A stretch of 64,000 nucleotides of DNA from Hericium rajendrae (taxonomy: Eukaryota > Basidiomycota > Agaricomycetes > Russulales > Hericiaceae). Below, one piece after another: positions 19,241 to 36,055 of the stretch. The stretch spans positions 62,001-126,000 of the forward strand of contig CM065886.1 in the NCBI GenBank assembly GCA_033439255.1, read 5' to 3'. The position numbers were made by a program, and so were the translations under genes. Under the pieces are notes generated by a model. The model searched no databases and was not told the origin of the DNA. It was given only the letters and a program-made list of their open reading frames with translations. Numbering within the stretch: position 1 is the first letter of the stretch; each line of letters starts with the position of its first letter.

Positions 19241-20527
19241 CTACCGCGGGAAATATATCTCGTCGTCCCACGTTTCTACAGAACGGATGTGAGCAGCAGC
19301 CATGAGCGAGCGGTGTGTGTACGCACCTTCGGTGATATTCCGCCAGCCAAGATACAGCACGCCAACGGCCAGGGTTTCCAGCACCGTGGCCACGAACGAG
19401 CCGTCGATCTTCCGTGATGCGCCCTGCGAGGCACATTAGCACAGTAGAGATACAAGGGGGAAGGGAGACGCACATCGCAGATGACGCGGCTAAGAAGGAA
19501 GAAGTCGAGCTGGCTGAGGACGAACAGCGTCGCGGCGGCGAGGTAGTACAGCATAGGCCGTACCTCGTGCAGCAACCCGAGCACGACGTACGCCATCAGG
19601 CCGAGGGATATCAGCGCCGCGCTGCAGAGCGAGATGTCAGACGCCTGTGCGAGTGGAAGGGGACGATACGCACGCGAGAGGCCAGATGCTCGTAAACACA
19701 AAGAGCGGGATGCTGTGTAGCGCGGCCGGGGGTGAGGACAGTCCAAGCACGCTCGTGAACGTGAAGCCGACGTCGAGCGCGATGTAAGTCGTCACTGCAA
19801 AGAATGCGACGCTGAAGAAGTAATACGGCTATCCCAACGCGTGAGCGGCAGAGGACGCGAGGCGAAGCGGGGGACGCACGATCAGCGAGCTAATGGTGCC
19901 GTCCTCGACGACCTGTGTCGCGACGATCGCGTTCCCGAGCAGTGCCCAGAAGAGCGCGGCGACGAGCCCAGCGTGGATCGCGGTGAGGACGACGAGGGCG
20001 GTAGAGCCTTGATGGAGGAAGGCGCCAGTCGTGAGGAGCTGTAGCGGGAGCGAGAGCAGGTATAGGATGAAGAAGAAGCGCAATTCAACGCGCCCTGCAC
20101 AGTCGAGTCAGTACGCTTAGGATAATCGAATGACCGCACGCAAGCAGTTCATTCTGGTGAGCAGAGTGGGCAGGCAACGCACCGACGGCAGCTTTTCTAC
20201 GGTGGCAGAAGTAGATGAGGGCGACCATCGCGACAATGCTCAGGGCGCATGCGATGATGTTCGCGATATTGGCGAGCGAGCCATCCGCGCCTGCTCTCGG
20301 GATCCCACAATGCGGGTTGATGCCGACAGGCGCGACGTTCGCGTCCGCCGACGAGCCCTGCAGCGTCTCCGGCGAATGATGCTCGAGCTGCAAGCCTGCG
20401 TGAGCACATCCTTGCACTAGATACACGTGAGGAGAAAAATGCGGCGTGCCTGGCGATAGAAGAGATTGCACCATGGGTATGATGGCACGTCGCTGCAGAG
20501 CGGCGAAAAGTCGCCAAAGCGAGTCAT
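19241..20527 (-). CDS. chs7: Chitin synthase export chaperone Chs7
   Basis: The start MTRFGDFSPLC...PWCNLFYRQ at 20527 is the conserved Chs7 N-terminus. Later exons give GINPHCGIP, the first membrane span (IIACALSIVAMVALIYF), the LRFFFILYLLSLPLQLLTTGAFL block, ATQVVEDGTISSLI (Chs7 signature), further spans, VLGLLHEVRP and RKIDGSFVATVLET; the last exon reads ETWDDEIYFPR. The protein is a seven-span ER membrane protein of about 330 aa that lets chitin synthase leave the ER. There are about seven exons with introns of roughly 45-100 bp; the first junction, near 20448-20390, is the least certain. It is divergent from rrp43 over 839 bp. Confidence 0.88.
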
Positions 20528-21366
20528 GAGTGCAGTCTATGGGGCACCGCTGGAGGGGGGTCGTGGACGGATCGTGAGGGGGCGTGGAGAAGGGAGGGAG
20601 GAGGTCCGCGTGGGGAAGGAGGCACATATGGCGAGCACAGGGTTGGCACAGGGCGTGCAGATATCAGCTCCGGCCAAAACAAAGCATAACAGACGGCCGC
20701 ACCTCACGCGCTCTCCAGGAGCCAATTCCCGTGTGTTCTGAATTTTGTTGATGTAAAGAGAATGGTATACGGCGCCAGGCCTTCTTGCAGCGACGAGACA
20801 AGGAGAGTGGAAGGTGGTTGTGGGCGCCTTTCACCTCCGTCTTTTCTCGATCTCCACCGTTGTTGTCTCCGTGTCACGCGTGACCTGCCTTTGTTCTCGC
20901 CTTTGCTTTCATCACGCCGTGACACGCCAGTCATGGTGCTTATGGTGATCCCCATTCTGTCATCCTCGACATGTACATGTCATTTGGTTTTGTGGGTCCT
21001 TGTATGATAGCGTTACTACCCATCACTTCATTTGTGTTGGTTACGAAGGGGTGATTGGATCCCGCGTCATCTCAGCGGAACATTGTTTGCTTGCGCTGGC
21101 TATGATAGCTTATTTTATCATGTTCATCGTAATGATCTCCCGATAACAAGCTGGATATGATGCCCAGATCATTTACACCTTCATTCATAGATGCACTGTC
21201 AACTTGAGTCCGAAAACTCAACATCCTTCCATTCACGTGAGAAAGCGTTGAGTGCCCGATTAGGAAGTGTACCCTTGTAGACGCGAAATTACTTGCTCTA
21301 TCTGCTCTGTACACTCAACCCAAAGCCAAGCTACATGCTTGCCGGACATCCGCCCTCACGAAAGCC
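20528..21366. other. Divergent promoter region chs7 / rrp43
   Basis: No gene is supported. A CACGTG E-box-like word lies at about 21235. The segment serves both neighbouring genes, which start outward from it. Confidence 0.4.
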
Positions 21367-22493
21367 ATGACAGACGTAGCATCAACGTCCCAGATCTCTC
21401 TCGATCCCGCAAAACAAGAAGAGCTTAACGCGCTCGTCTTCCAACGCCTGCGCCCGCGCGTCTACCTCGAGCGCTTCCTCGCTCACGACTACCGCCCCGA
21501 TGGGCGACGGCTCGACGAATGGCGCGACATCACAGTCAATACAGGTGCGTTGCGCCCCTACGTTCACCCAAGGCACCGCTGACCGTGGCGCTCGCAGGCT
21601 CGATCACGACGGCGGACGGCTCCGCGCTCGTGCGCCTCGGCGGCACCACCATCGTCTGCGGCGTCAAAGCCGAGATCGCCGTGCCCGAGCTTGACGCCCC
21701 GAACGACGGCTTCCTAGGTGCGCTTCCTGACCTGACCTCATCTCTACTCTCGGACCCACCATCCAACCCGTTCGCCAGTCCCAAACCTCGACCTCCCCGC
21801 CATCTGCTCCCCGCGCTTCAAGCCCGGCCCGCCCTCCGAAGAAGCTCAAGTCCTGTCCGACCGCCTCAACGATGTCCTCGTCGCGTGCGTCCTCATCCAT
21901 GCGTCCGTTTTGCCGCATTGATGATGTCCAACAGTTCTAACGTCCTCCCCCTGTCCTCGCTCTGCATCCACCCCGGCAAGGCCGCGTGGGTCCTCTACGT
22001 CGACGCGACATGCATCAACTACGACGGCAATGCGTTCGACGCCACACTGCTTGCCATCGTCGCCGCGCTCCAGAACAGTGCGTCCCGTCTCACAACCCTC
22101 GCGCACCTCTGACGAACTGCACTAGCGCGGCTGCCCGCGGCCACGTACGACGAGAACACAGGCCGCACGATCTGCTCGCGCAGGACCAAGACGCCCCTAG
22201 CACTGCAACGCCACCCCGCGTCCTACTCCTTCGGCGCCTTCGACTCGTGCGTACTGCGTCCCCCCTGCGCACGCCGCGTCTCACCGTCTCACAGCTCCAA
22301 AATCCTCGCGGACCCGACGTCCTTCGAGGAGCCGCTCCTCGACACGACGCTCACCATCGTCCTCGATGAGCGCGACGCACTGCTGTCCGCGACCCAGCTC
22401 GGACTCGGTACCGGCGACGACACGCTCGCCGCATGTATCGCCGCCGCGCATCTGCGCCACAGCGCGGTGCACGACAAAATATATTCGCTCTAG
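21367..22493 (+). CDS. rrp43: Exosome complex subunit Rrp43 (RNase PH-like)
   Basis: Exons 21367-21544, 21598-21717, 21779-21884, 21935-22077, 22126-22246 and 22295-22493 join in phase to 867 nt, 288 aa. The sequence opens with VFQRLRPRVYLERFL and YRPDGRRLDEWRDITVNTG, continues ADGSALVRLGGTTIVCGVKAEIA, LDLPAICSPRFKPGPPS, CIHPGKAAWVLYVDATCINYDGNAFDA, and ends with an LLDTTLTIVLDE block. This order is that of the Rrp43/EXOSC8 ring subunit of the nuclear and cytoplasmic RNA exosome; ring subunits of this kind lack phosphorolytic activity. It ends 126 bp from the convergent smc5 stop. Confidence 0.92.
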
Positions 22494-22619
22494 CATACAA
22501 TACACACCAGTCTCGATGACGATCGTAAGCGGCGCGGCAGTAGGTAAGCATACGCTAAGCACTAAGCACAAGAAGAATGTAAGATACAGCGGTGCAGTAA
22601 TAAGTGGGAGTCCGGGGCA

Positions 22620-27315
<4,696 letters not shown>

Positions 27316-28905
27316 CGTGCTCGAAGAAGTGTGACTCGTGAAAAGGGCGTGAGGATGGGGACAATAACAAAGTCGCGACGGGCGTGAGGGGATCGCGTTA
27401 TTTGTGGCTGTTTGTTCGTCGTGGATAGACAAGCCGCCACAATCGCGTTTCTGCAATCGATCCTCCTCTCGAGCCCGTTCCGACTCGTGTCTTGACTTGT
27501 AGAATCCCAGCAATTGTTCACTGTCGGCAAATTTAGAGGGATTCTACTTCGTAGAACTGAGAAGAAAAGAAAATACAACAATTCTCTTTCAGTGATCTGC
27601 CGCTTTAGCAAGCGCAATCTTGTGTACCATCATGCTGCCAGGACCGGAAGGCGACTACTTCCAAGTAGTCCCGATATCTGTCTTGGCATATTTTTATGAG
27701 TTCGTCCTCACATTATACTTGAGTTTCGCTGATGTTTATCTCTGCCTTTCTTCTGGTTTCACGCTGATTACCTGCACCAATCTGCCTCGTCTATCCCATG
27801 CCCATCCACGCCCCACGTAGTTGCAGATTGCGCTCTTCATCTAAGGGGGCCTGGAAAAATACTTTTCTTGCATATCTGAGCAAGATTCTTATATCCAGAA
27901 AGCCACAAGCCTGCGATCAGCGTAAAGCAGGCATTCCGCCGACAGCCGACGACGATCTGACGATGCCCCCGACCCGCCATAGGTTTGATTCAATTGAATA
28001 TCAGATTCTGCTCATCTGCTCACTCCATATGGGTACGTTCGGCTCTCATTGTCTGTTGCTCAATCATGGCCTACTCTCATATGATTCGGGATGACAATAT
28101 CCTGCTTGACACTGAACCATCCAGATCTTAATCATCGAGTCCGCTTGGCACGCGTTGCTCACGCGAATACCCGCGTCATATCGAGGTCGAAGTATCCCTT
28201 GCTGTCCGCTATCGTGGAGCAGACGGTCATGCACCCTCCAGTTCACCCTAGCCGATCCCTTCAACCCCATGCTTCTTGTCATTTCACGCACCCACTTCCA
28301 CACACAGTCCCATGCTCCCTCATTCTGTCGCGTCTACTCATGACTCATCTCCCATCGCTGCCAGTCGCTTATTGCACTTCAAGGGCATGCTGCCCGACAA
28401 GTTAAATCGCGAACAGGTGTCGACGTCACTAACTCCCTGCGTACCTGACAGAAGTGACGGTCGATCTGATGGTATGTACGTGATGGGAAGGGCCCGACCC
28501 TAACTCATGGCTTTCTGTCGCTGCCCTGAGGTGAGCCTTTCTTTAGTCTCAAACACGACGATTTGTAGAGATGTAGATAAACTGTATAGGTCACTTAGCG
28601 AGGGCTCTAGGCTCTAGCCGGGAGCGAATACTGAACACCCCGCTCAAACACGAAAGGCTCACCCATTCATCATTACATCCTGTTTCATCACTAGGGGACG
28701 TAAACGACTAGCCTCGACTAAACTTCGTTGCTGACGTCGGTAAGGAAGGCGGTCGCTTATGAGCGATCGAAGCCACTCGGTTCCTGGCAGCCGAGTGTAT
28801 GTGTCGTGCAATATACGGTCACGTGTACTCGCATCTTTCCCTCATATTGCCTTCGCGTCTTCGCCTAGCTTCACATTTTTTCTCCCTTCTTTCCCCCTGT
28901 TCATT
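27316..28905. other. Long intergenic region smc5 / G-alpha
   Basis: No gene is supported; short open frames here lack family features. It carries the 12-bp perfect inverted repeat at 28530-28541 and 28652-28663 (separate entry) and must contain both outward promoters. Confidence 0.4.
28530..28663. repeat. Inverted repeat, 12-bp perfect arms
   Basis: GGTGAGCCTTTC (28530-28541) is the exact complement of GAAAGGCTCACC (28652-28663), spacer 110 bp. The flanks do not show an obvious target duplication. It could be a small MITE-like relic or a structured upstream RNA, 243 bp before the G-alpha ATG. Confidence 0.6.
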
Positions 28906-30930
28906 ATGACTTTGTTCTCCGACAAGGACCCTCTCTCCATTGCCTGGGCACCTCCCGCCAACGAGACTCCCGAAGAAAAGGCTGCGCGTTTGGAACGCGA
29001 GGCCGCCGCTCAACGCGTCAGCGATGCAATTGATGAGTCCTTGAAGGCCGAATCGGCTGCTCTCAAGAAGCGCCCCAGAGCGATTAAGCTGCTGTTGCTT
29101 GGTCAAAGCGAAAGCGGTATGTCCAGTTGAGATTCTCTTGCAATGGCTTCGCTCACAAGTATTAGGCAAAAGTACCTTGTTGAAAAGTAAGCTATGATGT
29201 TCCACATCACAGTCCATGAACGCGTTTGACATTCTCTGGACAGATCTTCAAATGACCTACGCCCCCAGGGCATGGGAAGAGCAACGCGCCTCATGGCGCT
29301 CAATCATCCAGCTTAATCTCATTCGTTCTGTCAACTTTATTGTGGATATCCTTTCGAAAGTCGACTCCCCGCGTTCAACATCATATTATGGCACACGCTC
29401 TGAAAATGGTCGCACGGACTCTCCTACCTGCTCGTCGGACTCAGCTCACAGCGAGCCCTCCAAACTCTCAGACAAGCAGGCGCTGCTCCGGCTGCGCCTT
29501 GGGCCGCTACGCGCTGTGGAAGAGGATCTCAGGCGCTGCATGGGTATAACAGTTGAGTCCGATCACTTTGACAGTGACGCAGAACAATGGGCCACACCGT
29601 TTGATGCACCGTCGACGTCGGCGGATCCGGAAGCCGTCTCTCATCGTAGGCGCCTGCGCGAGTTCTTTGTACGTGTACGTGGCGACGGTAGCCAGATATC
29701 TAAGGGAGGGCGCAAAGACGGCAAAAATTCCAACCCGGATGAGGCCACCGGAGTCATCGCGAGTTGTGCAGAGGATATCAAGGCGCTCTGGGAGGACGAG
29801 AGGGTACAAGCTTTACTCGCCGCGAGAGGTATAGATCTGCGTCTGGGTGCTGGCTTGTGAGTCGTTCTTCTCGTCATAATGTTTCATGACACACGTTTAC
29901 GGCTTTGTTGCAGTTTCCTCGATGACATTGATCGGATTGCTGTGCCCTCTTATGTTCCGTCGGACTCGGATGTCGTGCGGGCGCGCCTACGCACGGTTGG
30001 TGTACAGGAGCATCGTCTCGTCTTTGAGGACGAACCGAAGCGAGAAAGCGACGGCAGCCGGCGGCGATCTAACGAGAATGCGGTCTGGATGAAACATGCC
30101 CGCGAGTGGATTGTCTGTGATGTCGGTGGCTGCCGATCATCGGTACTGTCTGTTCTCTCGTTCTGCATCTCCATAACTGACCAAGAACATCTCTACGTGA
30201 CCGTCAGCGCCATGCATGGCTTCCATATCTGACAGATCTCTCGGCCATTCTCTTCCTTGCTCCTGTCTCCTGCTTCGACGAGAATTTGGCAGAAGATCCC
30301 GAAGTCAACAGATTAGATGATTCAATCACGTTGTGGACAGCTGTTGTTAAGTCCCCATTGCTGGCCAAGGTACGCCTTCACTTCGCTGCACTCGTATCTA
30401 CATCGGTTCACCATCTCGGTAGGTGATGATGATCCTGTTTCTAAACAAATGCGATCTCCTGGATCGAAAGCTACGTTCCGGCGTCCAGTTCAATAAATTT
30501 CGCCCCGAGTATGGAGACGGCAGCAATTCGTCTGGTACTGTCATAAAATGTGCGTTTTCAAGTTCAGAATGTTCGAATGGGAGTGTAAGAAGCAAGGCTG
30601 CCTATGATGCTGATAGATTTCACGTCTCCAGATATCCGGTCCTTGTTCAAGGACATATTGATCAAGGAATCGCCACCGCCTCAACGGTTTTTCTATTGTT
30701 ATCCAAGTTGCGCCATTGTCAGTCATTCTTTCTTGAACCTACGTAACGCCACTTATACCGGAAGTTGCTTAGGATACGACGGCCACGGCATTGACGCTGC
30801 AGTCGGGTGAGTGTGAGGATTCGTCTGCATGCGTTTGTTCTGTCGTGATCACGGGCTGACTTTTTGCACTCTTAACATAGTTCGAGATGGTATCCTCCGC
30901 GAATATTTAGACAAAGCGGGCCTTGTCTGA
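28906..30930 (+). CDS. Heterotrimeric G-protein alpha subunit, expanded basidiomycete type
   Basis: The ATG at 28906 begins MTLFSDKDPLSIAWAPP. Motifs in order across several short introns: P-loop LLLGQSESG|KST (G1, split by an intron), YAPRAWEEQRASWR, a long Ser-rich insertion in the helical domain (about 29390-29720), LRTVGVQEHRLVFED (switch I), WIVCDVGGCRSSRHAW (G3/switch II), LFLNKCDLLDRKL (G4) and SCAI|DTTATALTLQS (G5), ending EYLDKAGLV. The protein acts at the plasma membrane downstream of seven-span receptors. The catalytic Gln that normally follows DVGG is Cys, as in other divergent basidiomycete G-alphas with changes at this place, so GTP hydrolysis may be weak. There is no N-terminal MGxxx(S/T) myristoylation motif. 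Confidence 0.9.
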
Positions 30931-31778
30931 TCGCTCGCGCTCATCCACTCATTTATGATCTTCAAACCGTACTATCTCTGTCTAATGCGGGACGTACGTT
31001 CCGTTTATTTGTCCTCGTCGTGATATGTCGTACTCATGAAACTTCCAGTATACCCACGGACTGTTATACGACATGACGATTCGTTCCCATATGATACACT
31101 ATATGTCCTTGCCTAGTCTTGAACATAATAATACTTGTCTAATCATTGTCCTGCCGTCAGCTGTGCGAATTCTGTTGCAGACTAAGACCGTCGCTTCCAC
31201 TGCCCGCGCCATGTGGATTTATACACTATACGGAGTTTGGAGACACTAACACTTTGAACGCTCCGGACTAAACACGCATTCAACTGCCAGTAGCTAGGTA
31301 AGGCCAAGCCTATCATTCTGGCACATGCATGCGGATGCTCAATGCTTGCGCAGGTAGCGATGAGCTCTTAGAGCTTGAAGTACGGTTTACATCGGAGCCT
31401 CGTAACATCTAGTGTATGCCTCATTCCAGTGGAGCCAACAATCATAGCTTGCCATGTACAATTAGTAGGACAATATAATACTCGTATGTGCATCCGTTGC
31501 GTCTGCTAATAAATATCAAGAAAGCGAAGAAAGCGAAGGAGGGTACAGTGTAGTACAACTATAAAATTACAGTAAACAACAAGGAACGCGATCAGAGCAA
31601 TAGCAAATGCAACATTCTGTGATGAGGGTGTTGTACACGTTTCCGCCGGGGAAGATGGGGAGCGAGCGACATGATACAAGGGATGACTTGCTAATCCTGC
31701 TGTCGGCGGCGCAATGCGAGCGCCACCCTCCGGCTCATTCGCCCGTTACGGATAGCCTGAACCCGTAACAGGCACGAG
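30931..31778. other. Intergenic, no gene seen
   Basis: Downstream of the G-alpha gene and of the convergent Zn2Cys6 gene; AT-rich with no coding-like frame. Confidence 0.4.
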
Positions 31779-33159
31779 CTACGTACACGGCGCATAAATC
31801 GGGTAAGGGTGCTCCAGCGGAGCGGAAGGTAAGAAGTCGGAATAGCCGAGCTCGTAGGTTCGCGCGAATGGATGCAGGTCGCCAGTGCGGACGCCGTCGC
31901 ACGTATCTTTCCGCGAAATTGCAGATAGAGGGCGATCAGATGCGGTGCGTGGTCTAATATGGGTTGTTAAGTCACAACCTAGAAACGAAGGATCGAAGCA
32001 ACGTATACGTACGTCGGTGACAAACTGCGATCACATGGGGCGTAAACCTCGTCCTGACGGAGATGTTGCTGTGTTTGCAGACACAGCGGGACGAACACTT
32101 GCCCAGCGCCACCTGATGCTATGCCGTTCACCAGCTCGGGCCGAACTGCGCAGAGGGCGGACGAAAATGAATCCTGGGGCTGAAGAACGGAAGAAGTGTA
32201 GTATCCCGTCCGGAGATGAGGAACTCCGTCGGCGCAAAATGTGTATGCATCGATGAAAAGCGTGGATGGGAAGATTGTGCCGTGATCGTCGTCCGTAGAC
32301 GGTATGTGAGGTCCGAACTGCCATGGCTTCTCAAACGAAAGCTCCTCGGACGGAGTGGAGATCTCCCAAAGCGTGGACGCCGGGCTAGCGTCGTGAGAGT
32401 AAGAAAGCTCCATTTCCTGTGGCTCTGAGATTGAAGTCTCCTGTGACGAAAGGGCAGCGGCCAAGTGATCGACGTCAACGAGAGGTATACCTCTGGATAT
32501 CGACGGCTGGTGGGGCCTGGATCGCTCGCGCCTTGATCGTCGAGGCGACCTCGTGGAATGCTTGACCTTCGCATCAGAGCTGTAAAGACAAACGTAACCA
32601 CGAGATGCACAACGCGTGCAGGAAGGGCGCGTGCCCGTGCACTAGAATTGTACAAAGTTCGACTTGGATAACAGGTGAAGAAGAACGGAACGTACCTTTG
32701 CCTTTCGCTCTCTGCACCTCTGACATGCCTCCGTGGCACGTTGCTTCTGCAGCGGCGTCGGTGACCGGAGAAAGATGCATGATTGACCGTGAGGGCCTGG
32801 GAGTGTTCCTGAGCGGTAGTCTTCGTACTCCGGCCCCCATGAGACGTCGTACGGCACGAGATTCCAGGTATCGTCAGAGGCTGAGGACGGTGATGTAGTA
32901 CTGGCCGAAGGGGAACGAGTGGGCGACGAGTCAGGTAACGCATCGGAGAACGTAACAAACATGTCGAGAGCTGGCGGAGATTGGCGTTCTGAATGTATGC
33001 CGCTGCCATAGCTCCATTCAGAGCAGCTGTCAACGGCACTGTGGCCGTGCGAGGGACTGCGCAACGGCTGCTCCTGTGAATATAAGCTCTGCAACAATGA
33101 GTACGAGTCACAAAAAAATTAATATGAGCGAGGCGAACCTCTGTAGGGATTTGAGACAT
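31779..33159 (-). CDS. Zn2Cys6 transcription factor
   Basis: The first exon is short (MSQIPTE, 33159-33139). A Ser/Pro-rich region of about 130 residues follows, then a complete binuclear zinc cluster split by an intron: ACQRCRERKAK | CTGTRPSCTRCASRGYVC. The spacing is C-x2-C-x6-C-x6-C-x2-C-x6-C, that of Gal4-type DNA-binding domains. After it come a basic stretch (STRSPRRSRRERSR) and a long unstructured region. A last intron (GTACGT...ATTAG) leads to a final exon reading ARTYELGYSDFL and ending YAPCT at 31779. The length is about 390 aa with no visible fungal_trans middle domain. The targets are not known; the central position of the cluster is less usual than an N-terminal one. Confidence 0.82.
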
Positions 33160-34657
33160 GACGTGCGCTACGGCTGTGGGTGGAGTATATGATATATGCT
33201 GGCCAGGAGCGCAGAAACGGGAGAGACGGTAACTTGCACCAAAGAAAGTTGTCTATCCGAGATAGAAACGAGGAGGAACGAAGGAGGGGAGATTTTACGG
33301 AAGCGAGAGGCCATTATATGAGCAGGCGGTCGTCGCGGTAGCCATGTGGTCGGTGACCGTTCGAGCGGAGAAGCCACCAATGCGATTGGCACATCTAGAT
33401 TGGCTGGATATGGGGCTGAGTTTTTCAAGAAGGCACCTTGGTTCCCGGCTTACTTTCATTTGATTGGACTCCTGGGTTGCCCTCACCTGGAGCGCAAGGT
33501 CTGGCCTCGTCCCTCGGCCTTACTTGGAGACTTGAACCCACGGACGGGAGCGAATGGTCGCCCTGAGTAGTCGTAAATCTACCGCTGGCCTTGAAAGCTG
33601 ACAGGTTTGTTGATTCAATCGGCGCCGACGTCGTCCTGGATTTTAGCGACTTTGAGTAGGGAGCAAAGCCTAAAAGTCTGTTGAGTTGCGATTTACCATG
33701 TGAGCGCCCAGCAGTGTCACAGCGCTTACGCGGGCGACCCTCCTCGCTTCAAGTCGCTTGTCGGTTTTACCGCCGACATATGTGACATGTCGACAGAGAA
33801 GACCTCGGCCAAAGCGGTCTTGAACACGAGGTTCTCAGCTTCTTATCCTAGACATCAGAGGACTGTTTTCCTGCAGACCGCTGCAAATTCTTGAGTTGCC
33901 TATGCAACGAACTAAAGTTCCATCGACGGGGCGCTTAAGTCAATGAGACCCTCGATTCGAACGATTGGCTAGACTTCTAGATGGCGTCGCTTCCAGAGGC
34001 ATAGCACGCGCCACCAGGTACGCAGTGGCAGTTTCTGTCACGGACAGCCTCCTTGAATGCTTTCAATCGAGATCACAGTGCCCAGCATAGTCCGTGCTAT
34101 TGCGCAGATCGCAGAATACAGTACATTTGGACCAGAATACCAGCGTGTGGCACGATCGACAGATGTGGGCCTGCATTGATGCCCAGAAAGGTTAGCGATC
34201 ATGATGCTGCACGATGCCGTGATATGTGGCGTTGTAAGGGGAAGGGAGAAATACTTGGTCGGACGGTGGTGGTTTGTCCGTGCGCCAACTTGAAAGTGCC
34301 GTACCATGATGAATCATGAAGCAACGTTGCTTGTGACACAACTGCGATCTCACAGAGACAGTTACGAATATGTACTCACCATAGACGGAGGATTGCGGCC
34401 AATTCGATATGCAGGTCATTCTGAAGAAAGTTTCCTGTCAACGACGAAGTGCTGCCGGAGCTGGACATCGAGCCCGGGACAGACGGCCCGTTTATGCCGT
34501 CTACGTTCGTTGTTGATCTCGAGCCTGCAGGCGCTCAACGTTAACGCTCAACGTTCAACGTTCAAACGTTCAACTTTGGCTTTCCGTCTTGTCTCGGTCG
34601 ATCTTCTCAGTCAAGAAAGACGTTAATCAAGAATTTTAAATATGACATTTCGCTGGA
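33160..34657. other. Intergenic, no gene seen
   Basis: No supported gene. A CAACGTT-rich short tandem repeat is at 34534-34574. The tRNA-like word near 33520 does not fold as a tRNA. Confidence 0.4.
34534..34574. repeat. Short tandem repeat (CAACGTT)n
   Basis: CTCAACGTTAACG is followed by CTCAACG, TTCAACG, TTCAAACG and TTCAAC, a 7-8 bp unit containing the AACGTT palindrome, immediately upstream of the Rmt2-like relic. Confidence 0.8.
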
Positions 34658-34859
34658 ATGTCCGGCTCACGATTTGCTGAGACCGTTATCCGCACTCCGT
34701 CGACGACTAGAAAACAGACGCGGCGATGGATCAAGAAATGTGCGCTCCGCCGACTTGATGAAGTAGTCTTTGTTTCCGTAACTGACTTTCGTCACACCAC
34801 TTATAGATCGATCGAAGAAGAGCGCGACGCTGCCATGCGAAATATAATGAACGAGGCAT

Positions 34860-36055
34860 TTCCGCCCTCGCGGACGCTGATCAATTGCATAGGTTCTATG
34901 TACCCAAGAACTCGACGAGCTCTTGCAGAAGGGCGCCAGTCTCACAGCGCGCGAGCTGACATCTCTGCATTCGGCATTGCATGGGCCGTCGATGCCGGCC
35001 AGTCCCATCAGGTGCGATGGCTGCTCGATCACGGAGCTCCTTGGTCTATCAAGAACAGACGGGGCGTCATCTCGGCGGAAATGGTACTCTGGACGGGGAA
35101 CATTGGGTGCCCGGAAACGTTGATGGAGAACGCGATTCAAGAATCAAAGTGGTATTCTTCGTGCGGGTCCCGGTTCCTTGCAACGATATGACAGCCCTCA
35201 TAGAATACGAACAGCCTTACCGCCCTTTCGATGAAGAAAGAAGGAGGAAGGAACGCGAAGAGCGCACGTCGACCATAGATGTTGCCCGGAATGACAAGTA
35301 ATTTCTGGCTACCCCATGTTACTATACGCAACCACCCAACGATCCTATTGGGGATGCAATGGTTTTTCGCGATGGCACTGGCGTGATGATGTCGTGGGAG
35401 GACCCGATCAGTAAGCAGCTAATGTTTACGTATAGTGCTGAATGAGAGACTGATTAAATCGGCAGTGAAGGAGTCCGCGCGAGTCTTGATCGAGGGCCAA
35501 GGTCAAAATTTGCCCACTTTGAATGTTGGATTTGGGATGCGTATGGTGCGTATGTTCCTGTTATCCCGGTCTACATGTCCAGCTGATGTTGGATGGCAGT
35601 CGGGAACGACGCCATATCTGAGTCTTACAGACCTTCTTCACATACTATCATCGAGGCTCATCCTGACGCGCTTCGCTACCTTTGTGATAACCTTTGGCAC
35701 GAGTGCCCTGGCGTACCCGCGCGCAATATTTGAGTGTACCTGGCAGGAGGCCATGAAAGATCCTGAACTTCGACGCGATCTACTTTGTCACTTTTGAAGA
35801 AGGCTACCGCCACCCCCCTTGAATTCTTTGGTCACCTTCGCCGTTTGCTGAAGGGGCCCCGCACTCGCTTCTCGTTCTTCCGTGGCCATGTGGAGGAAAG
35901 GAGGAGACTATCCGCGAGGTGTACAGTCCATGCTTCACATCCATTGAACGCTACATCTAATACTCATCTCGACAGATTTATACCGAGGTGCTGACGATAC
36001 CGATACACACGAACGGCCTTGGCTTTCAAACAGAATGGATAGGTTAGTGCTAATA
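34860..36055 (+). pseudogene. Rmt2-like arginine N-methyltransferase pseudogene
   Basis: Pieces in three frames match the order of fungal Rmt2 (which methylates the delta nitrogen of arginine in ribosomal protein L12). An ankyrin-like WLLDHGAPWSIKNRRG is near 35015. GDAMVFRDGTGVMMSWEDPI is near 35355-35409. LPTLNVGFGMRM is near 35505. HTIIEAHPDALRYL is near 35640. CTWQEAMKDPEL is near 35735. FDAIYFVTFEEGY is near 35770, and GLGFQTEWI is near 36020. Between them lie an in-frame TGA (after ARNI) and at least three frame changes without usable splice sites (the gaps are 30-40 bp). The gene therefore looks dead, or the assembly contains several indels. Which domain breaks came first cannot be told. 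Confidence 0.6.

Noticed and set aside
33500-33590. tRNA-like GACTTGAACCC box on the minus strand
   Set aside because: The T-arm stem does not pair and no acceptor stem is found.
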